A stretch of 64,000 nucleotides of DNA. It comes from Methylorubrum thiocyanatum. GTDB lineage: Bacteria > Pseudomonadota > Alphaproteobacteria > Rhizobiales > Beijerinckiaceae. Under the pieces are notes generated by a model. The model saw only the letters and a program-made list of their open reading frames with translations, did no database searches and was not told the DNA's origin. The position numbers and the translations under genes were made by a program. The first letter of the stretch is position 1. Each line of letters begins with the position of its first letter. Location of the stretch: positions 124,001 to 188,000 of the forward strand of contig JACJIB010000005.1 in NCBI GenBank assembly GCA_014138645.1, in the 5' to 3' direction. Positions 1 to 11,446 of this stretch are shown here, piece after piece.

Positions 1-2136
1 CTGGAACACCGCGAGATCCTCGACGCCGTGGATCGTCCCGAGAACCCGCTGCACCTGCTTGGCCGTGTCGGTGAGGGTCTGCAGATCGGGCCCGAAGATC
101 TTGAACGAGTTCTCGCCCTTGATGCCGGAGACCGCCTCGGCGACGTTGTCCTGAAGGTACTGCGACAGGTTGAAATCGACGCCGGGGAAGGCCGCCTGGA
201 GCTTGTGCAGCATCTCCTCCGTGAGCGCCTCCTTGTCGATGCCGGGGCGCCACTGGTCCAGCGGCTTCATCGGCGCGAAGAACTCGGCGTTGAAGAAGCC
301 GGCCGCGTCGGTGCCGTCGTCGGGGCGCCCGTGCTGCGAGACCACGCGCTCGACCTCCGGGATCTGGGCGATGATCTTGCGCATCTCGTTGACGTAGCCG
401 TTGCTCTCCCGCAGCGAGATCGTCGCCGGCATGGTGGCGCGAACCCAGAGGTTGCCCTCCTCAAGCTTCGGCAGGAACTCCGAGCCGAGATTGCGCGCGG
501 CCAGGCCGACGCCGACGGCGATCAGCGCAACGCAGGCCACCGTGACGAGCCGGGCGCCGAGCGCCGCGCGCACCGCCGGGCGGTAGAGCCGGTCAAGGAT
601 GCGGACCAGGATCGTCTCCTTCTCCTCGATATGGGCGGGCAGAAGGTAGGCGGCGAGCGCGGGCGTGACCGTGAAGGTGGCGATCAGGCCGCCGAGCAGG
701 GCGTAGGCGTAGGTCGTCGCCATCGGCCCGAAGATGTGGCCCTCGACGCCGGTGAGCGTGAACAGCGGCAGGAAGCCGGTGACGATGATCGCCGCCGCGA
801 AGAAGATCGAGCGGCTGACGTCACCGGCTGCGAGCGCGATGCGCCCGGATTTCGCGTCGAGCCCCGGCGGCGGGTAGCCCGGAATGCCGTGGCCGGAGAG
901 GCGGCGGAAGATCGCCTCGACCATGATCACGGTGCCGTCGACGATGAGGCCGAAATCGAGCGCGCCGACCGAGAGCAGGTTGGCGGATTCGTCGCGCGCC
1001 ACGAGGATGACGACGGCGAAGAACAGGGCGAAGGGGATCGTCGCCACGACGATGAGCGCCGAGCGGAGATTGCCGAGGAACAGCCACTGGATCGCGAGGA
1101 TCAAGAGGATGCCGACCACCATGTTGTGCAGCACGGTGTGGGTCGTCACCGCGATCAGGTCGGCGCGGTCGTAGATGCGCTCGATCTTCACCCCCGGCGG
1201 CAGGATGCCGGCGGCCTCGATCTTGGCGACCTCTGCCTTCACGGCTTCGATGGACGGCGTGCTCTTCTCGCCGCGGCGCATGAGGACGATGCCCTGGACG
1301 ATGTCGTCCTCGTCGTTCATCCCGGCGATGCCGAGCCGCGGCTGGTGGCCGATGGTGACGGTGGCAATGTCCTTCACCAGCACCGGCGCGCCGCCGACCT
1401 GGGTCAGCACCGTGCCGTTGATGTCGTCCACGTCGCGGATCAGGCCGACCGCGCGCACCACCGCCGACTGGCCGCCGATGGCGACGCGGTTGCCGCCGAC
1501 ATTGAGGTTGCTGTCGTTGAGGGTCTTGACCACGTTCGAGAGGGTCAGGCCGTAGGCCATCAGCCGGTCGAGATCGACCGAGAGCTCGATGGTCTTGGTC
1601 TTGCCGCCCCAGCCGATGGCATCGATCACGCCCGGCACCGCGCGGAAGCGCTTCTTCAGCACCCATTCCTGGAGCGTGCGCAGGTCGAGCACGCTGTAGC
1701 CGGCAGGCGCCGTGAGCTTGTAGCGGAAGATCTCGCCGATCGGGCTGATCGGCGAGATGGTGGGCTTGGCACCCGCCGGCAGCGGATCGAGCTGCTGGAG
1801 GCGGTTCAGCACCTGCTGCTCGGCCTGGAGGTAGTCGAACTCGAAGCCGAACTGCAGCTTCACGTCGGACAGGCCGTAGAGCGAGATCGTGCGCACTTGG
1901 CGCAGGTTCGGCATCCCCGAGGTGATGCGCTCGATCGGGATCGTGACGTAGCGCTCGATCTCTTCCGCCGAGAGGCCGTCGGTCTGCGTGACGACATCGA
2001 CCATGGGCGGGGTCGGGTCGGGATAGGCCTCGATGTTGAGGTTCTGGAAGGCGGCCAGGCCCCCCACCACGAACAGCACGAAGGCGAGGATGACGAGGGG
2101 GCGCTGCCGGAGCGCGAGCGCGACGATGCCGTTCAT
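1..2136 (-). CDS. Heavy-metal efflux RND pump, CusA/CzcA family (C-terminal part beyond window)
   Basis: Inner-membrane proton-driven pump of a tripartite heavy-metal exporter. The reading frame starts MNGIVALALRQRPLV at 2136 and stays open to base 1, giving 712 residues of a family usually about 1,030-1,060 long, so the C-terminal third lies outside the window. The first transmembrane helix is near residues 12-32. The segment LSVGALDFGLIVDGTVIMVEA carries the DFG-x3-DG signature of the heavy-metal subfamily in the proton-relay helix. The adaptor gene lies just upstream on the same strand (101 bp gap), so they form an operon. The metal (Cu/Ag versus Co/Zn/Cd) cannot be told from what is visible. 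Confidence 0.93.
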   Translation of the reverse strand, partial: MNGIVALALRQRPLVILAFVLFVVGGLAAFQNLNIEAYPDPTPPMVDVVTQTDGLSAEEIERYVTIPIERITSGMPNLRQVRTISLYGLSDVKLQFGFEFDYLQAEQQVLNRLQQLDPLPAGAKPTISPISPIGEIFRYKLTAPAGYSVLDLRTLQEWVLKKRFRAVPGVIDAIGWGGKTKTIELSVDLDRLMAYGLTLSNVVKTLNDSNLNVGGNRVAIGGQSAVVRAVGLIRDVDDINGTVLTQVGGAPVLVKDIATVTIGHQPRLGIAGMNDEDDIVQGIVLMRRGEKSTPSIEAVKAEVAKIEAAGILPPGVKIERIYDRADLIAVTTHTVLHNMVVGILLILAIQWLFLGNLRSALIVVATIPFALFFAVVILVARDESANLLSVGALDFGLIVDGTVIMVEAIFRRLSGHGIPGYPPPGLDAKSGRIALAAGDVSRSIFFAAAIIVTGFLPLFTLTGVEGHIFGPMATTYAYALLGGLIATFTVTPALAAYLLPAHIEEKETILVRILDRLYRPAVRAALGARLVTVACVALIAVGVGLAARNLGSEFLPKLEEGNLWVRATMPATISLRESNGYVNEMRKIIAQIPEVERVVSQHGRPDDGTDAAGFFNAEFFAPMKPLDQWRPGIDKEALTEEMLHKLQAAFPGVDFNLSQYLQDNVAEAVSGIKGENSFKIFGPDLQTLTDTAKQVQRVLGTIHGVEDLAVFQ

Positions 2137-2236
2137 GAGGTCGGTTCCAGCCTCGCGCCGTCGGGCGCGGCCGGGGACGGCCCCGGCTCGGAATGCTTGG
2201 TGTTTTCGCTGAAGGGTCGGGCGGCTGGGCTCTCTC

Positions 2237-3463
2237 TCAGCCCGGCTGGTCGGTCATGCCGTCGATGAACAGGGCGCCCTTCGAGATCACCCGCTCGCCG
2301 ACCGACAGACCTTCCGTGACCTCGATGTCGTTGCCGTCGAGGAAACCGGTCTTGACCGGGCGGCTCTCCACGGTGTTGCCGGCGCCGAGCACCCAGACCC
2401 GCGCCTTGTCGCCCTCGAAGATCACCGCCTGCCGCGGCACCGCGCGGGAGACGGTCTCGCGCTCGTTGATGATGTGGACGCTGGCATACATCTCGGGCTT
2501 CAGGAGGCCCTTGGAATTATCGACCTCCGCCCGCACGACGATGCGGCGCGTGGCCGGATCGACCGAGGCGCCGATGTAGTTGATGCGGCTCTCGAAGGTC
2601 TGGTTCGGATAGGCGAGGGTCCGGAAGCGGATGCGCTCGCCGAGATCGACCTTGGCCGCATCGGTCTCGCGCAACTGCGCCACGATCCAGATCCGGCCGA
2701 GATCGCCGATGACGTAGGAGGGGTCGCCGCCGCCGGTGTTGATGTACTGGCCCGGGCCGATCTTGCGCTGGATCACGGTGCCGGAGAGCGGCGCGTAGAT
2801 CGTCGTCTCGGGGTTGATCGCACCCTTGGTCTGGAGCGCGGTCATGTCCCCGTCCTTGAGGCCGAGGATGCGGAGGCGGTTGCGCACCGCCTCCAGGCCG
2901 ACCTCCGCCGTCTTGGCGTCATTCTGCGCGGTGGCGAGGTCGTTCTGCGCCGTCTGCAATTCCTTCAGCGTGGTGACGCGGGAATCGTAGAGGTCGTGCA
3001 GGCGCTTCTCGTTGTTGGTGGCGTAGGAGAGCTGCGAGCGCGACTTGTTGAGCACGTTCAGCGCCGCGAGGAAGTCGTTCTGCGCCTGGACCATCTCGTT
3101 GGCCTGGAGCGAGAACAGCTTGTCGCCCTGGCGGACCTGCTCGCCGGAGCGGGCGAAGATGGTGATGACCCGGCCCGCATAGGGCGAGAAGACGGGCGTC
3201 GCGCGGTACTCGTCGACGCTGATCTTCCCCTCGGTGGCGATGTCCTCGTAGAACAGGCGCTGCTCGACCGGCACGGTGGTGACGGTGGCGAGCTGGCTGT
3301 CGGTGAGCACGAAGCGTCCCGACCCCGCACCCGGTGCGACGGCGGTCACCGCGGCCGGCGTCGGCACGGCGGCATCGACCTCCTTCGGGCGCCCGTACCA
3401 CAGGGCGGCGGCTGCCCCCGCCCCCAGCACGCAGGCGACGAGGAGTTGTGTGCGCAGACGCAT
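2237..3463 (-). CDS. RND efflux periplasmic adaptor subunit (CusB/CzcB-like membrane fusion protein)
   Basis: Periplasmic adaptor that links the RND pump to an outer-membrane channel. From MRLRTQLLVACV the product is 408 aa; the N-terminal hydrophobic stretch LLVACVLGAGAAAALWYG is a membrane anchor or uncleaved signal. A lipoyl/barrel-sandwich half (FSPYAGRVITIFARSGEQVRQGDKLF), a coiled-coil hairpin rich in Q/N/A/K, and the returning half (TIYAPLSGTVIQRKIGPGQYI) follow in the usual order. Upstream in-frame starts at 3502 and 3541 exist, but they add a charged leader before the hydrophobic segment. It is the first gene of the pump operon; no outer-membrane channel gene is present here. Confidence 0.92.
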   Translation of the reverse strand: MRLRTQLLVACVLGAGAAAALWYGRPKEVDAAVPTPAAVTAVAPGAGSGRFVLTDSQLATVTTVPVEQRLFYEDIATEGKISVDEYRATPVFSPYAGRVITIFARSGEQVRQGDKLFSLQANEMVQAQNDFLAALNVLNKSRSQLSYATNNEKRLHDLYDSRVTTLKELQTAQNDLATAQNDAKTAEVGLEAVRNRLRILGLKDGDMTALQTKGAINPETTIYAPLSGTVIQRKIGPGQYINTGGGDPSYVIGDLGRIWIVAQLRETDAAKVDLGERIRFRTLAYPNQTFESRINYIGASVDPATRRIVVRAEVDNSKGLLKPEMYASVHIINERETVSRAVPRQAVIFEGDKARVWVLGAGNTVESRPVKTGFLDGNDIEVTEGLSVGERVISKGALFIDGMTDQPG

Positions 3464-3773
3464 CGTCCGCGGCGTCAGATTATCCTCGTGCGCCCCGCCC
3501 ATCGCGTTTTTGTCCCGATTCGACCCAGCGCCGCGCTTCAACGGATCGGCGCACAGCGTGCCGGTTGATTCGGCTTTCGCTTGCGCGCAACCGAAGCTCC
3601 CGAATTACGCCGTTACCGTGGCGGCTTGACCGGGGTATGACGGGATCGGTTTCTTACAAATGAAATATGGGCGCCGGTTTGAAACCGGCAGCGGGATTTT
3701 TTTCGAGCGTTGTTCGTGCCGCACCTTCGTAACGCCGGTGCGGCAAACGCGCCGCGAGCGTGAAACGCCTTCG
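3464..3773. other. Intergenic region between lepA and the efflux operon
   Basis: 310 bp without a supported gene. It should hold the lepA terminator and the efflux-operon promoter, both on the minus strand. Two hairpins are visible: GCCGCACC...GGTGCGGC at about 3718-3746 and GCCGGTTTGAAACCGGC at about 3674-3690. Neither is followed on the minus strand by a convincing T-run. No metal-regulator (MerR/ArsR) gene or clear operator was seen. Confidence 0.5.
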
Positions 3774-5579
<1,806 letters not shown>

Positions 5580-5729
5580 CAGGGTCTCCGGCACGGCGAA
5601 CCCGTTGCGGGCTGGCGCGGCGCACGGCAGGTCTGTCGGGATTGGCCGGGCCGGGAATAGCAGCGGCGGGCACGCGCGCCAAGGCGGGCGGAGGCCGCGG
5701 ATTGCGCGGTTCCCGGCAAGATGGAGGCC

Positions 5730-6542
5730 TCAGGCCTCCGGATGAGGGGGCGGAGCGTCCGTTCCGGACCCCGCCCGCGCCGCGGCCGCCATCGCCACGA
5801 GGCTCTTGCGCAAGCTCCCCATGTCGCGCACCGGCTCGGGATAGAGCACCCGCGCCGTGCGCTCGCCGGCCATCAGGTCGAGCCCTTCCGGGTCGAGCCC
5901 GGTGAGGCGCCAGCCGGTGCCGGGCTCGCCGGCCCCCGCGGCGTAGAGGGCGAGCGCGTCGGCGTGATCCGCGTTCATGTGCTCGACCGCGCCGCGCTCG
6001 CCCGCCACCAGAGCCTCGGCCCCGGTGAGGTCGAGCAGGAGTTCCGCGCTCGTCAGCGTCGCCGCCTTGGCAAAGCCCCCGTTGAGGTGGCCGGCCGCGG
6101 GCGCGAGGGTGAAGAAGCCGAAATCGGGGAAGTCGGCGTAGAGCTTGGCCTTCGGGTGGCGCGCCAGGAAGCGCTCGCGGATGCGCGGCTCTTCGGAGCG
6201 CGCCGCGCGGCCCGTCACGGTCAGGCGCGGATGGACGAGCGGGTCGCCCTTGCCGCCGACCGAGAACAGCAGCGAGGCGCGCGGATCCTTGTCCAGGTTG
6301 CGCGTATGCGCCGAGAGCCGCGAGAGCAGCATCAGGGGCGTGCCGTCGCTGTCGGTGGCCAGGGTGACGAGGGAGGCGAAGGGTGTGCCGTCGATGGCGT
6401 CGATGGTGGCGAGCGCCCCGGAGCGCACGCTGCGCAGCAGGTGCCGGGCAAGCCCGATCGCGTCGAACGGCGCCTCCGAGGCGGGCAGCGGTTCGGCCGG
6501 TCCGCGCCGTTGCTGCGCGGGCGGCATCGCGTCGTTGGCCAT
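5730..6542 (-). CDS. HugZ-like pyridoxamine 5'-phosphate oxidase-fold protein with DUF2470
   Basis: 270-aa protein of the split-barrel (PNPOx-like) fold joined to a C-terminal DUF2470 module, the architecture of HugZ-type haem-utilisation proteins and relatives. The N-terminal part shows IDGTPFASLVTLATDSDGTPLMLLSRLSAHTRNLDKDPRASLLF; the C-terminal part shows EHMNADHADALALYA, the DUF2470 hallmark. The start MANDAMPPAQ at 6542 is chosen because sequence further upstream is Arg/Pro-rich and overlaps a palindromic repeat region. Haem, flavin or other ligand cannot be decided from sequence; no haem-uptake genes lie nearby. Confidence 0.85.
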   Translation of the reverse strand: MANDAMPPAQQRRGPAEPLPASEAPFDAIGLARHLLRSVRSGALATIDAIDGTPFASLVTLATDSDGTPLMLLSRLSAHTRNLDKDPRASLLFSVGGKGDPLVHPRLTVTGRAARSEEPRIRERFLARHPKAKLYADFPDFGFFTLAPAAGHLNGGFAKAATLTSAELLLDLTGAEALVAGERGAVEHMNADHADALALYAAGAGEPGTGWRLTGLDPEGLDLMAGERTARVLYPEPVRDMGSLRKSLVAMAAAARAGSGTDAPPPHPEA

Positions 6543-7072
6543 GAAAGCGTTCCTCCCCGGATTTCGGGAGAAGCATAGCGCGGCGCGGGGGGCGTGCAGA
6601 AGAGTTGGCTGCATGATGGGGGGCATGGGTGGGCGCGGCGCGTTGTCCTCTCCGCTCGCCCCGACAGCCGTTTCAACCGACCGGCTCTGGCATCCACGAC
6701 CCTCCTCATGCCGAGGCGCCCGCGAGAGCGCGCCTCGAAGCACGGCCCGACGCTTCGTCTGGCGCAAGGGTGCCGTGGGACCGGCCGTTCAGGCGTGCTT
6801 CGAGGCCGAGCCTTGGCTCGGCACCTCGGCATGAGGAGCGAGGCGATTGCCGAAGCTGCAGCCTCAAAAGCGCCGTTGCAGGCGCCTCGCCATGCGCCGT
6901 GATACGGCCAAGCTTAGACTGCCGCTCGCTTTTTTCGAACGATGGTCGTAAAGGACGAGACCCGCCGCGACGGAGGGCGGCCCCGGTTTGCGGCGGCCGT
7001 GCACCCCCGTTGCGGGCCCGCCAAGGACGCGCCCGGGGCGGCGCGCGCGCCGCGTCAAGTCAGGGAAACTGC
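6543..7072. other. Intergenic region upstream of chvI, containing a palindromic repeat element
   Basis: 530 bp with no supported gene between the divergent HugZ-like gene and chvI. It contains a 137-bp inverted-repeat element (listed separately) and a very GC-rich leader before chvI. Short frames across it have no recognisable protein features and are attributed to GC-rich composition. Confidence 0.55.
6702..6838. repeat. MITE-like palindromic intergenic element, copy 1
   Basis: About 137 bp bounded by imperfect inverted repeats of about 43 bp: the left arm begins CTCCTCATGCCGAGG and ends CCTCGAAGCACG; the right arm begins CGTGCTTCGAGG and ends CCTCGGCATGAGGAG. A second copy of nearly identical length with the same arms but a different centre lies at 35237-35374. 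It carries no coding capacity. Confidence 0.8.
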
Positions 7073-7786
7073 ATGCCCACGATCGCCCTCGTCGATGACG
7101 ACCGCAACATCCTGACCTCCGTCTCGATCGCGCTGGAGACCGAGGGCTACCGCATTCAGACCTACACCGACGGCGCCTCGGCGCTCGACGGGTTGCGTCA
7201 CTCGCCCCCCGATCTCGCCATCTTCGACATCAAGATGCCGCGCATGGACGGGATGGAGCTTCTCAGACGCCTGCGGCAGAAATCGGACCTTCCCGTGATC
7301 TTCCTCACCTCGAAGGACGAGGAGATCGACGAATTGTTCGGCCTCAAGATGGGCGCGGACGACTTCATCCATAAGCCGTTCTCGCAGCGCCTGCTGGTGG
7401 AGCGGGTCAAGGCGGTGCTGCGCCGCTTCGCCCCGAAGGACGCCACGCCCGGCGCCGCCGCCCGGGAGGCGGATGCGGCCGCCCGCTCGCTCGAGCGCGG
7501 CCAGCTGATGATGGACCCCGAGCGCCACACCTGCACCTGGAAGGGCGAGCCGGTGACGCTCACCGTCACCGAGTTCCTGATCCTCCAGGCGCTGGCCCAG
7601 CGCCCCGGCGTCGTGAAGAGCCGCAACGCCCTGATGGACGCGGCCTACGACGATCAGGTCTATGTCGACGACCGCACCATCGACAGCCACATCAAGCGGC
7701 TGCGCAAGAAGTTCAAGGTGACGGACCAGAGCTTCGACATGATCGAGACGCTCTACGGCGTCGGCTACCGCTTCAAGGAGGGCTGA
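7073..7786 (+). CDS. chvI: Response regulator ChvI (OmpR family)
   Basis: 237-aa two-domain transcription factor. The receiver domain has the acidic pocket DDD (8-10), phosphoacceptor Asp52 in [10 protein letters not shown] and a conserved Lys in HKPFS. The C-terminal winged-helix DNA-binding domain ends [17 protein letters not shown]...YGVGYRF. In Rhizobiales ChvI with ChvG senses acid or cell-envelope stress and controls exopolysaccharide, motility and host-association genes. The start at 7073 puts the protein at the usual length. The sensor chvG follows 28 bp downstream. Confidence 0.95.
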   Translation: MPTIALVDDDRNILTSVSIALETEGYRIQTYTDGASALDGLRHSPPDLAIFDIKMPRMDGMELLRRLRQKSDLPVIFLTSKDEEIDELFGLKMGADDFIHKPFSQRLLVERVKAVLRRFAPKDATPGAAAREADAAARSLERGQLMMDPERHTCTWKGEPVTLTVTEFLILQALAQRPGVVKSRNALMDAAYDDQVYVDDRTIDSHIKRLRKKFKVTDQSFDMIETLYGVGYRFKEG

Positions 7787-7814
7787 GGCGATTTTCCCGC
7801 GGTCCCGTCCGTCG

Positions 7815-9665
7815 ATGCTCGCCCCCCTGTCCCGCCAGCCCGATTCCGATGAGACCCGCGCTCCCCGCGGCGTCCTCGCGCGGCTTGTCGGCTCCCTCAC
7901 CCGCCCGCCGCTGACTTGGCCGCGCGATCTCTGGAACGCGGTCGGCCAGCGCGCCTCGTCGAGCCTGACGCGCCGCATCGTGGTGCTCAACCTCGTCGGG
8001 CTCATCGTCCTGCTGTTCGGCTTCCTCTACCTGAACCAGTTCCGCCAGGGGCTGATCCAGGCGCGCGTGCAGAGCCTGCTGATCCAGGGCGACATCATCG
8101 CCGGCGCCATCGCGGCGCAGGCCTCCGTCGACACCGACACGATCCGGGTCGATCCGGACAAGCTGCTGCAGCAGCAGGCCGGCGAGGGCCGCGACTTCGA
8201 GGACGATCCCGCCTCGCTCGCCTTCTCGCTCAACCCCGAGAAGGTCGCCCCCCTCCTGCGCCGCCTCGTGACGCCGACGGGCAACCGCGCCCGGGTCTAC
8301 GACCGCGAAGGCAGCCTGCTGTTCGACACCCGCTCGCTCTACGCCCGCGGCGACATCGCCCGCAGCGACGCCGCGGTGAAGCCGCCCAAGCCCAACGTCC
8401 TGGAGCGGATCTGGGACTTCGTCGGCAATCGCATCCTCGGCCTCGTCGTCAGCGAGCGCTCGGCCCAGGAGGAGGCGGGTCCGCAGGACGGGCGTGCCTT
8501 CCGCGAGGTGCAAGCGGCCTTGAAGGGCTCGCGCGGCACCATCTCCCGCCGCAACGAGCGCGGCGAGACCATCGTCTCGGTGGCGGTGCCGATCCAGCGG
8601 GCCGGCTCGGTGCGCGGCGTGCTGATGGTCTCGACGCAGGGCGGCGACATCGACCGGGTGATCGCCTCCGAGCGCTTCGGCCTGCTCCAGGTGTTCCTCG
8701 TCGCGGCCGCCGTGATGCTGGTCCTGTCGATCCTGCTCGCGGGCGCCATCGCCGGGCCGGTGCGGCGGCTGGCCGATGCCGCCGAGCGGGTGCGCCGGGG
8801 CATCAAGTCGCGCCAGGAGATCCCGGACTTCACCAACCGCACCGACGAGATCGGCCATCTCTCCGGCGCGCTGCGCGACATGACCCAGGCGCTCTACCGC
8901 CGGCTCGACGCCATCGAGAGCTTCGCGGCGGATGTCAGCCACGAATTGAAGAACCCGCTCACCTCCCTGCGCAGCGCGGTCGAGACCCTGCCGCTGGCCA
9001 AGACCGACGAGTCGCGCGGCCGGCTCCTGCAGATCATCCAGCACGACGTGAAGCGCCTCGACCGGCTGATCTCCGACATCTCCGACGCTTCCCGCCTCGA
9101 TGCCGAACTCGCCCGCGCCGAGGCGCGCCGGGTTGATCTCGGCAAGCTCCTCACCACCGTGACCTCGGTCGCCAACGAGCGGCGGCGCGGAAAGGCGGCG
9201 CTGATCCAGTTCGACATCGAGCGGCCGGGCGCCGAGATCGAGGACCCGTTCCGCATCATCGGCCACGACAGCCGGCTCGGGCAGGTCGTCAACAACCTGC
9301 TCGACAACGCCCGCTCGTTCTCGCCGCCCGGCGCCAAGGTGCGGGTGGCCCTGCGCCGCCTGAAGAACGAGGTCGAGTTCGTGGTCGAGGACGAGGGGCC
9401 GGGCATTCCCGAGCACGCGCTCGAACGGATCTTCGAGCGCTTCTATACCGACCGGCCGGAACAGGGCTTCGGCCAGAATTCCGGCCTTGGCCTGTCGATC
9501 TCACGGCAGATCATCCAGGCCCATCACGGCACGATCCGCGCCGAGAACCGCCCCGGCCCGGCCGACGAGGAGGGACAGCCGACGGTGCGCGGCGCCCGCT
9601 TCATCGTCCGCCTGCCCGTGGCCCCCCGGGCGGACCGCTACGGCGAGGACGACCTCGCCGCATGA
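7815..9665 (+). CDS. chvG: Sensor histidine kinase ChvG (ExoS)
   Basis: 616-aa membrane sensor. Two transmembrane helices (about 55-73 and 291-315) bracket a periplasmic domain, followed by HAMP (about 314-365), HisKA with the H-box FAADVSHELKNPLTSL (His376) and an ATPase domain with NNLLDNA, DEGPGIP and GLGLSISRQI motifs. It is the partner kinase of ChvI. Its stop overlaps the start of hprK (ATGA), so kinase and PTS regulatory genes are translationally coupled, an arrangement conserved in Rhizobiales. Confidence 0.95.
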   Translation: MLAPLSRQPDSDETRAPRGVLARLVGSLTRPPLTWPRDLWNAVGQRASSSLTRRIVVLNLVGLIVLLFGFLYLNQFRQGLIQARVQSLLIQGDIIAGAIAAQASVDTDTIRVDPDKLLQQQAGEGRDFEDDPASLAFSLNPEKVAPLLRRLVTPTGNRARVYDREGSLLFDTRSLYARGDIARSDAAVKPPKPNVLERIWDFVGNRILGLVVSERSAQEEAGPQDGRAFREVQAALKGSRGTISRRNERGETIVSVAVPIQRAGSVRGVLMVSTQGGDIDRVIASERFGLLQVFLVAAAVMLVLSILLAGAIAGPVRRLADAAERVRRGIKSRQEIPDFTNRTDEIGHLSGALRDMTQALYRRLDAIESFAADVSHELKNPLTSLRSAVETLPLAKTDESRGRLLQIIQHDVKRLDRLISDISDASRLDAELARAEARRVDLGKLLTTVTSVANERRRGKAALIQFDIERPGAEIEDPFRIIGHDSRLGQVVNNLLDNARSFSPPGAKVRVALRRLKNEVEFVVEDEGPGIPEHALERIFERFYTDRPEQGFGQNSGLGLSISRQIIQAHHGTIRAENRPGPADEEGQPTVRGARFIVRLPVAPRADRYGEDDLAA

Positions 9666-10189
9666 GCGGGGCGGGTGCGCCTGCGGACGCGCGGTTTGGA
9701 GAGACGGTGCACGCGAGCTGCGTGCTCCTCGACGAGGCCGGGGTGCTGATCCGCGGGCCGTCCGGATCGGGCAAGTCCGCGCTCTGCCTTGCGCTCCTCG
9801 ACCGCTCCTTCCTGGAGGGGCGCCATGCCCGCCTCGTCGGCGACGACCGCATCCGGCTGGAGGCGCATCACGGCCGCCTCGTGGCCCGGCCCCACCCGGC
9901 GCTCGCCGGGCTGATCGAGATCCGCGGTCTCGGCATCCGCCGTCTCGCGGCGCACGCACCGGCCGCGGTGCTGCGCCTCGTGGTCGATCTGTCGGCGCCG
10001 GCCGAGCGCATGCCTGACGACTTGCCCGAGGCGCCCGCGACGGCCCTGATCCTCGGCGTCGCACTCCCGCGCCTCGTCCTTGAACCGCGTCATCCCCGCG
10101 AATACCTGATTCGGGAGGCGCTACAGGCCGGCGTGGCAATGCGGACGCACCCGGCCGCTCTCGTGCCCGGTGGCGCCCGCGATGTGTAG
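9662..10189 (+). CDS. hprK: HPr kinase/phosphorylase, short alphaproteobacterial form
   Basis: 175-aa kinase that phosphorylates a serine of HPr. The Walker A loop RGPSGSGKSALC (31-42) and the downstream LVGDDRIRL segment match the C-terminal catalytic domain of HprK; the N-terminal domain of the roughly 310-aa Firmicutes enzyme is absent, as is normal in alphaproteobacteria. It overlaps chvG by 4 bp and precedes the EIIA and HPr genes. The family in this phylum links the PTS phosphorylation state to ChvG/ChvI-type regulation. Confidence 0.93.
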   Translation: MSGAGAPADARFGETVHASCVLLDEAGVLIRGPSGSGKSALCLALLDRSFLEGRHARLVGDDRIRLEAHHGRLVARPHPALAGLIEIRGLGIRRLAAHAPAAVLRLVVDLSAPAERMPDDLPEAPATALILGVALPRLVLEPRHPREYLIREALQAGVAMRTHPAALVPGGARDV

Positions 10190-10314
10190 CGCGGTTGCCG
10201 CGGCCATGTCATGGTGAGGCCGTCGTGTCGCGCAAAACGACGCGACCCGCTTGCGCTTCACCTTGCGCTGCACAAGATGGCGTCTCCGCTCACAGGGCGT
10301 TGGAACACGCTTCG

Positions 10315-10716
10315 ATGATTGGAATGGTGCTCGTCACCCACGGGCTGTTGGCGACCGAGTTCAAGGCCGCCCTGGAGCATGTCGTCGGCCCCCAACGGCA
10401 GGTCGAGACGATCACGATCGGCCCGGAGGACGACATGGAGCTGCGCCGCGGCGACATCATGTCCGCCGTCGGCCGGGTCAATTCCGGTCAGGGCGTCGTG
10501 GTTCTTACCGACATGTTCGGCGGCACCCCGTCGAACCTCGCCCTGTCGTGTATGAACGGCGGCCAGGTCGAGGTGGTCGCCGGAATCAATCTGCCGATGC
10601 TGATCAAGCTCGCCAGCGTCCGCGAGGCCGAGAGTCTCGGCGACGCCGTCCTCCACGCGCAGGAGGCGGGCCGCAAGTACATCAACGTCGCCTCGCGGGT
10701 TCTTGCGGGCAAGTAG
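10315..10716 (+). CDS. PTS system EIIA component, mannose/fructose type
   Basis: 133-aa EIIA-Man domain protein; phospho-transfer His9 lies in MVLVTHG, and the second conserved motif TDMFGGTPSN is present. The start MIGMVLVTHG is at 10315. In alphaproteobacteria this stand-alone EIIA (often called ManX or PtsM) belongs to a regulatory PTS that does not transport sugar; no EIIB/EIIC gene is nearby, which agrees. It lies between hprK and the HPr gene. Confidence 0.93.
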   Translation: MIGMVLVTHGLLATEFKAALEHVVGPQRQVETITIGPEDDMELRRGDIMSAVGRVNSGQGVVVLTDMFGGTPSNLALSCMNGGQVEVVAGINLPMLIKLASVREAESLGDAVLHAQEAGRKYINVASRVLAGK

Positions 10717-10846
10717 CCGGGCAAGTCGCCCGATCTCCCCGCCGCACGGCCTTTTCTTCGCCCCGCTCCCGGCTTAACCACGTCGTCCCGCACCCGGAAA
10801 CGGCACGCCGACGCGTTGCCGGTCCGCAGGAGGCGGCGGGGAGGGA

Positions 10847-11182
10847 GTGCCGGAGGCGATGAGCGAGAGCGTGGACGGCGAGGTCGAGCCGCAGCCGGAG
10901 GTGCCCGAGGGCGGCCTCGTCCGGATCCTGCCGATCATCAACCGCCGTGGCCTGCACGCCCGCGCCTCGGCGAAGTTCGTGCAGACGGTGGAGCGCTTTT
11001 CCGCCGCCGTCACCGTGACCCGCGCCGGCGAGACCGTCGGCGGGCGCTCGATCATGGGCCTGCTGACCCTGGGGGCGGCCAAGGGCACCACCATCGCCGT
11101 GGTCGCCGTGGGCGATGACGCGGGCGATGCCCTCGACGCGATCGCGGCGCTGCTCGCCGACAAGTTCGGCGAGGACGAGTAG
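10847..11182 (+). CDS. ptsH: Phosphocarrier protein HPr
   Basis: HPr-fold protein with the active-site sequence RRGLHARASAKF (His37 from the first start) and the regulatory-serine segment VGGRSIMGLLTLGA that HprK would target. A GTG at 10847 gives 111 aa and an ATG at 10859 gives 107 aa; neither has an ideally spaced ribosome site, so the start is uncertain. The acidic N-terminal extension (about 20 residues) is longer than in E. coli HPr. It completes the HprK-EIIA-HPr set; EI (ptsP) is not in the window. Confidence 0.92.
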   Translation: MPEAMSESVDGEVEPQPEVPEGGLVRILPIINRRGLHARASAKFVQTVERFSAAVTVTRAGETVGGRSIMGLLTLGAAKGTTIAVVAVGDDAGDALDAIAALLADKFGEDE

Positions 11183-11446
11183 CTCTCTCTCGATCAGCCT
11201 GCGAGGCTGTGCGGCCTTTTCGGGAAGGCGCGCCCCGGCTCGCCGCGCCATACCTAGCCCTGGTCCTGGCTCCGATCGGCAGCCGGGGCTTCGTGGCCGC
11301 CTGCGTCACTTTTATTCCTTTAGCCCGCCCTTTCCTGAAGGGTTCGTTCATCGGGCGTTCCTAGAGCCTGAGCGATGGTGCAGGTTCAAGCCTGGCCATT
11401 GGACTTCTTCCGGAGTCCACCGCGCCGCCGACGTCGGACAACGCCC

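Noticed and set aside
28..2268. Long plus-strand frame of 746 codons over the RND pump gene
   Set aside because: It is antisense to an intact pump gene; the Arg/Asp/His/Leu-rich translation is typical of high-GC shadow frames and has no domain.
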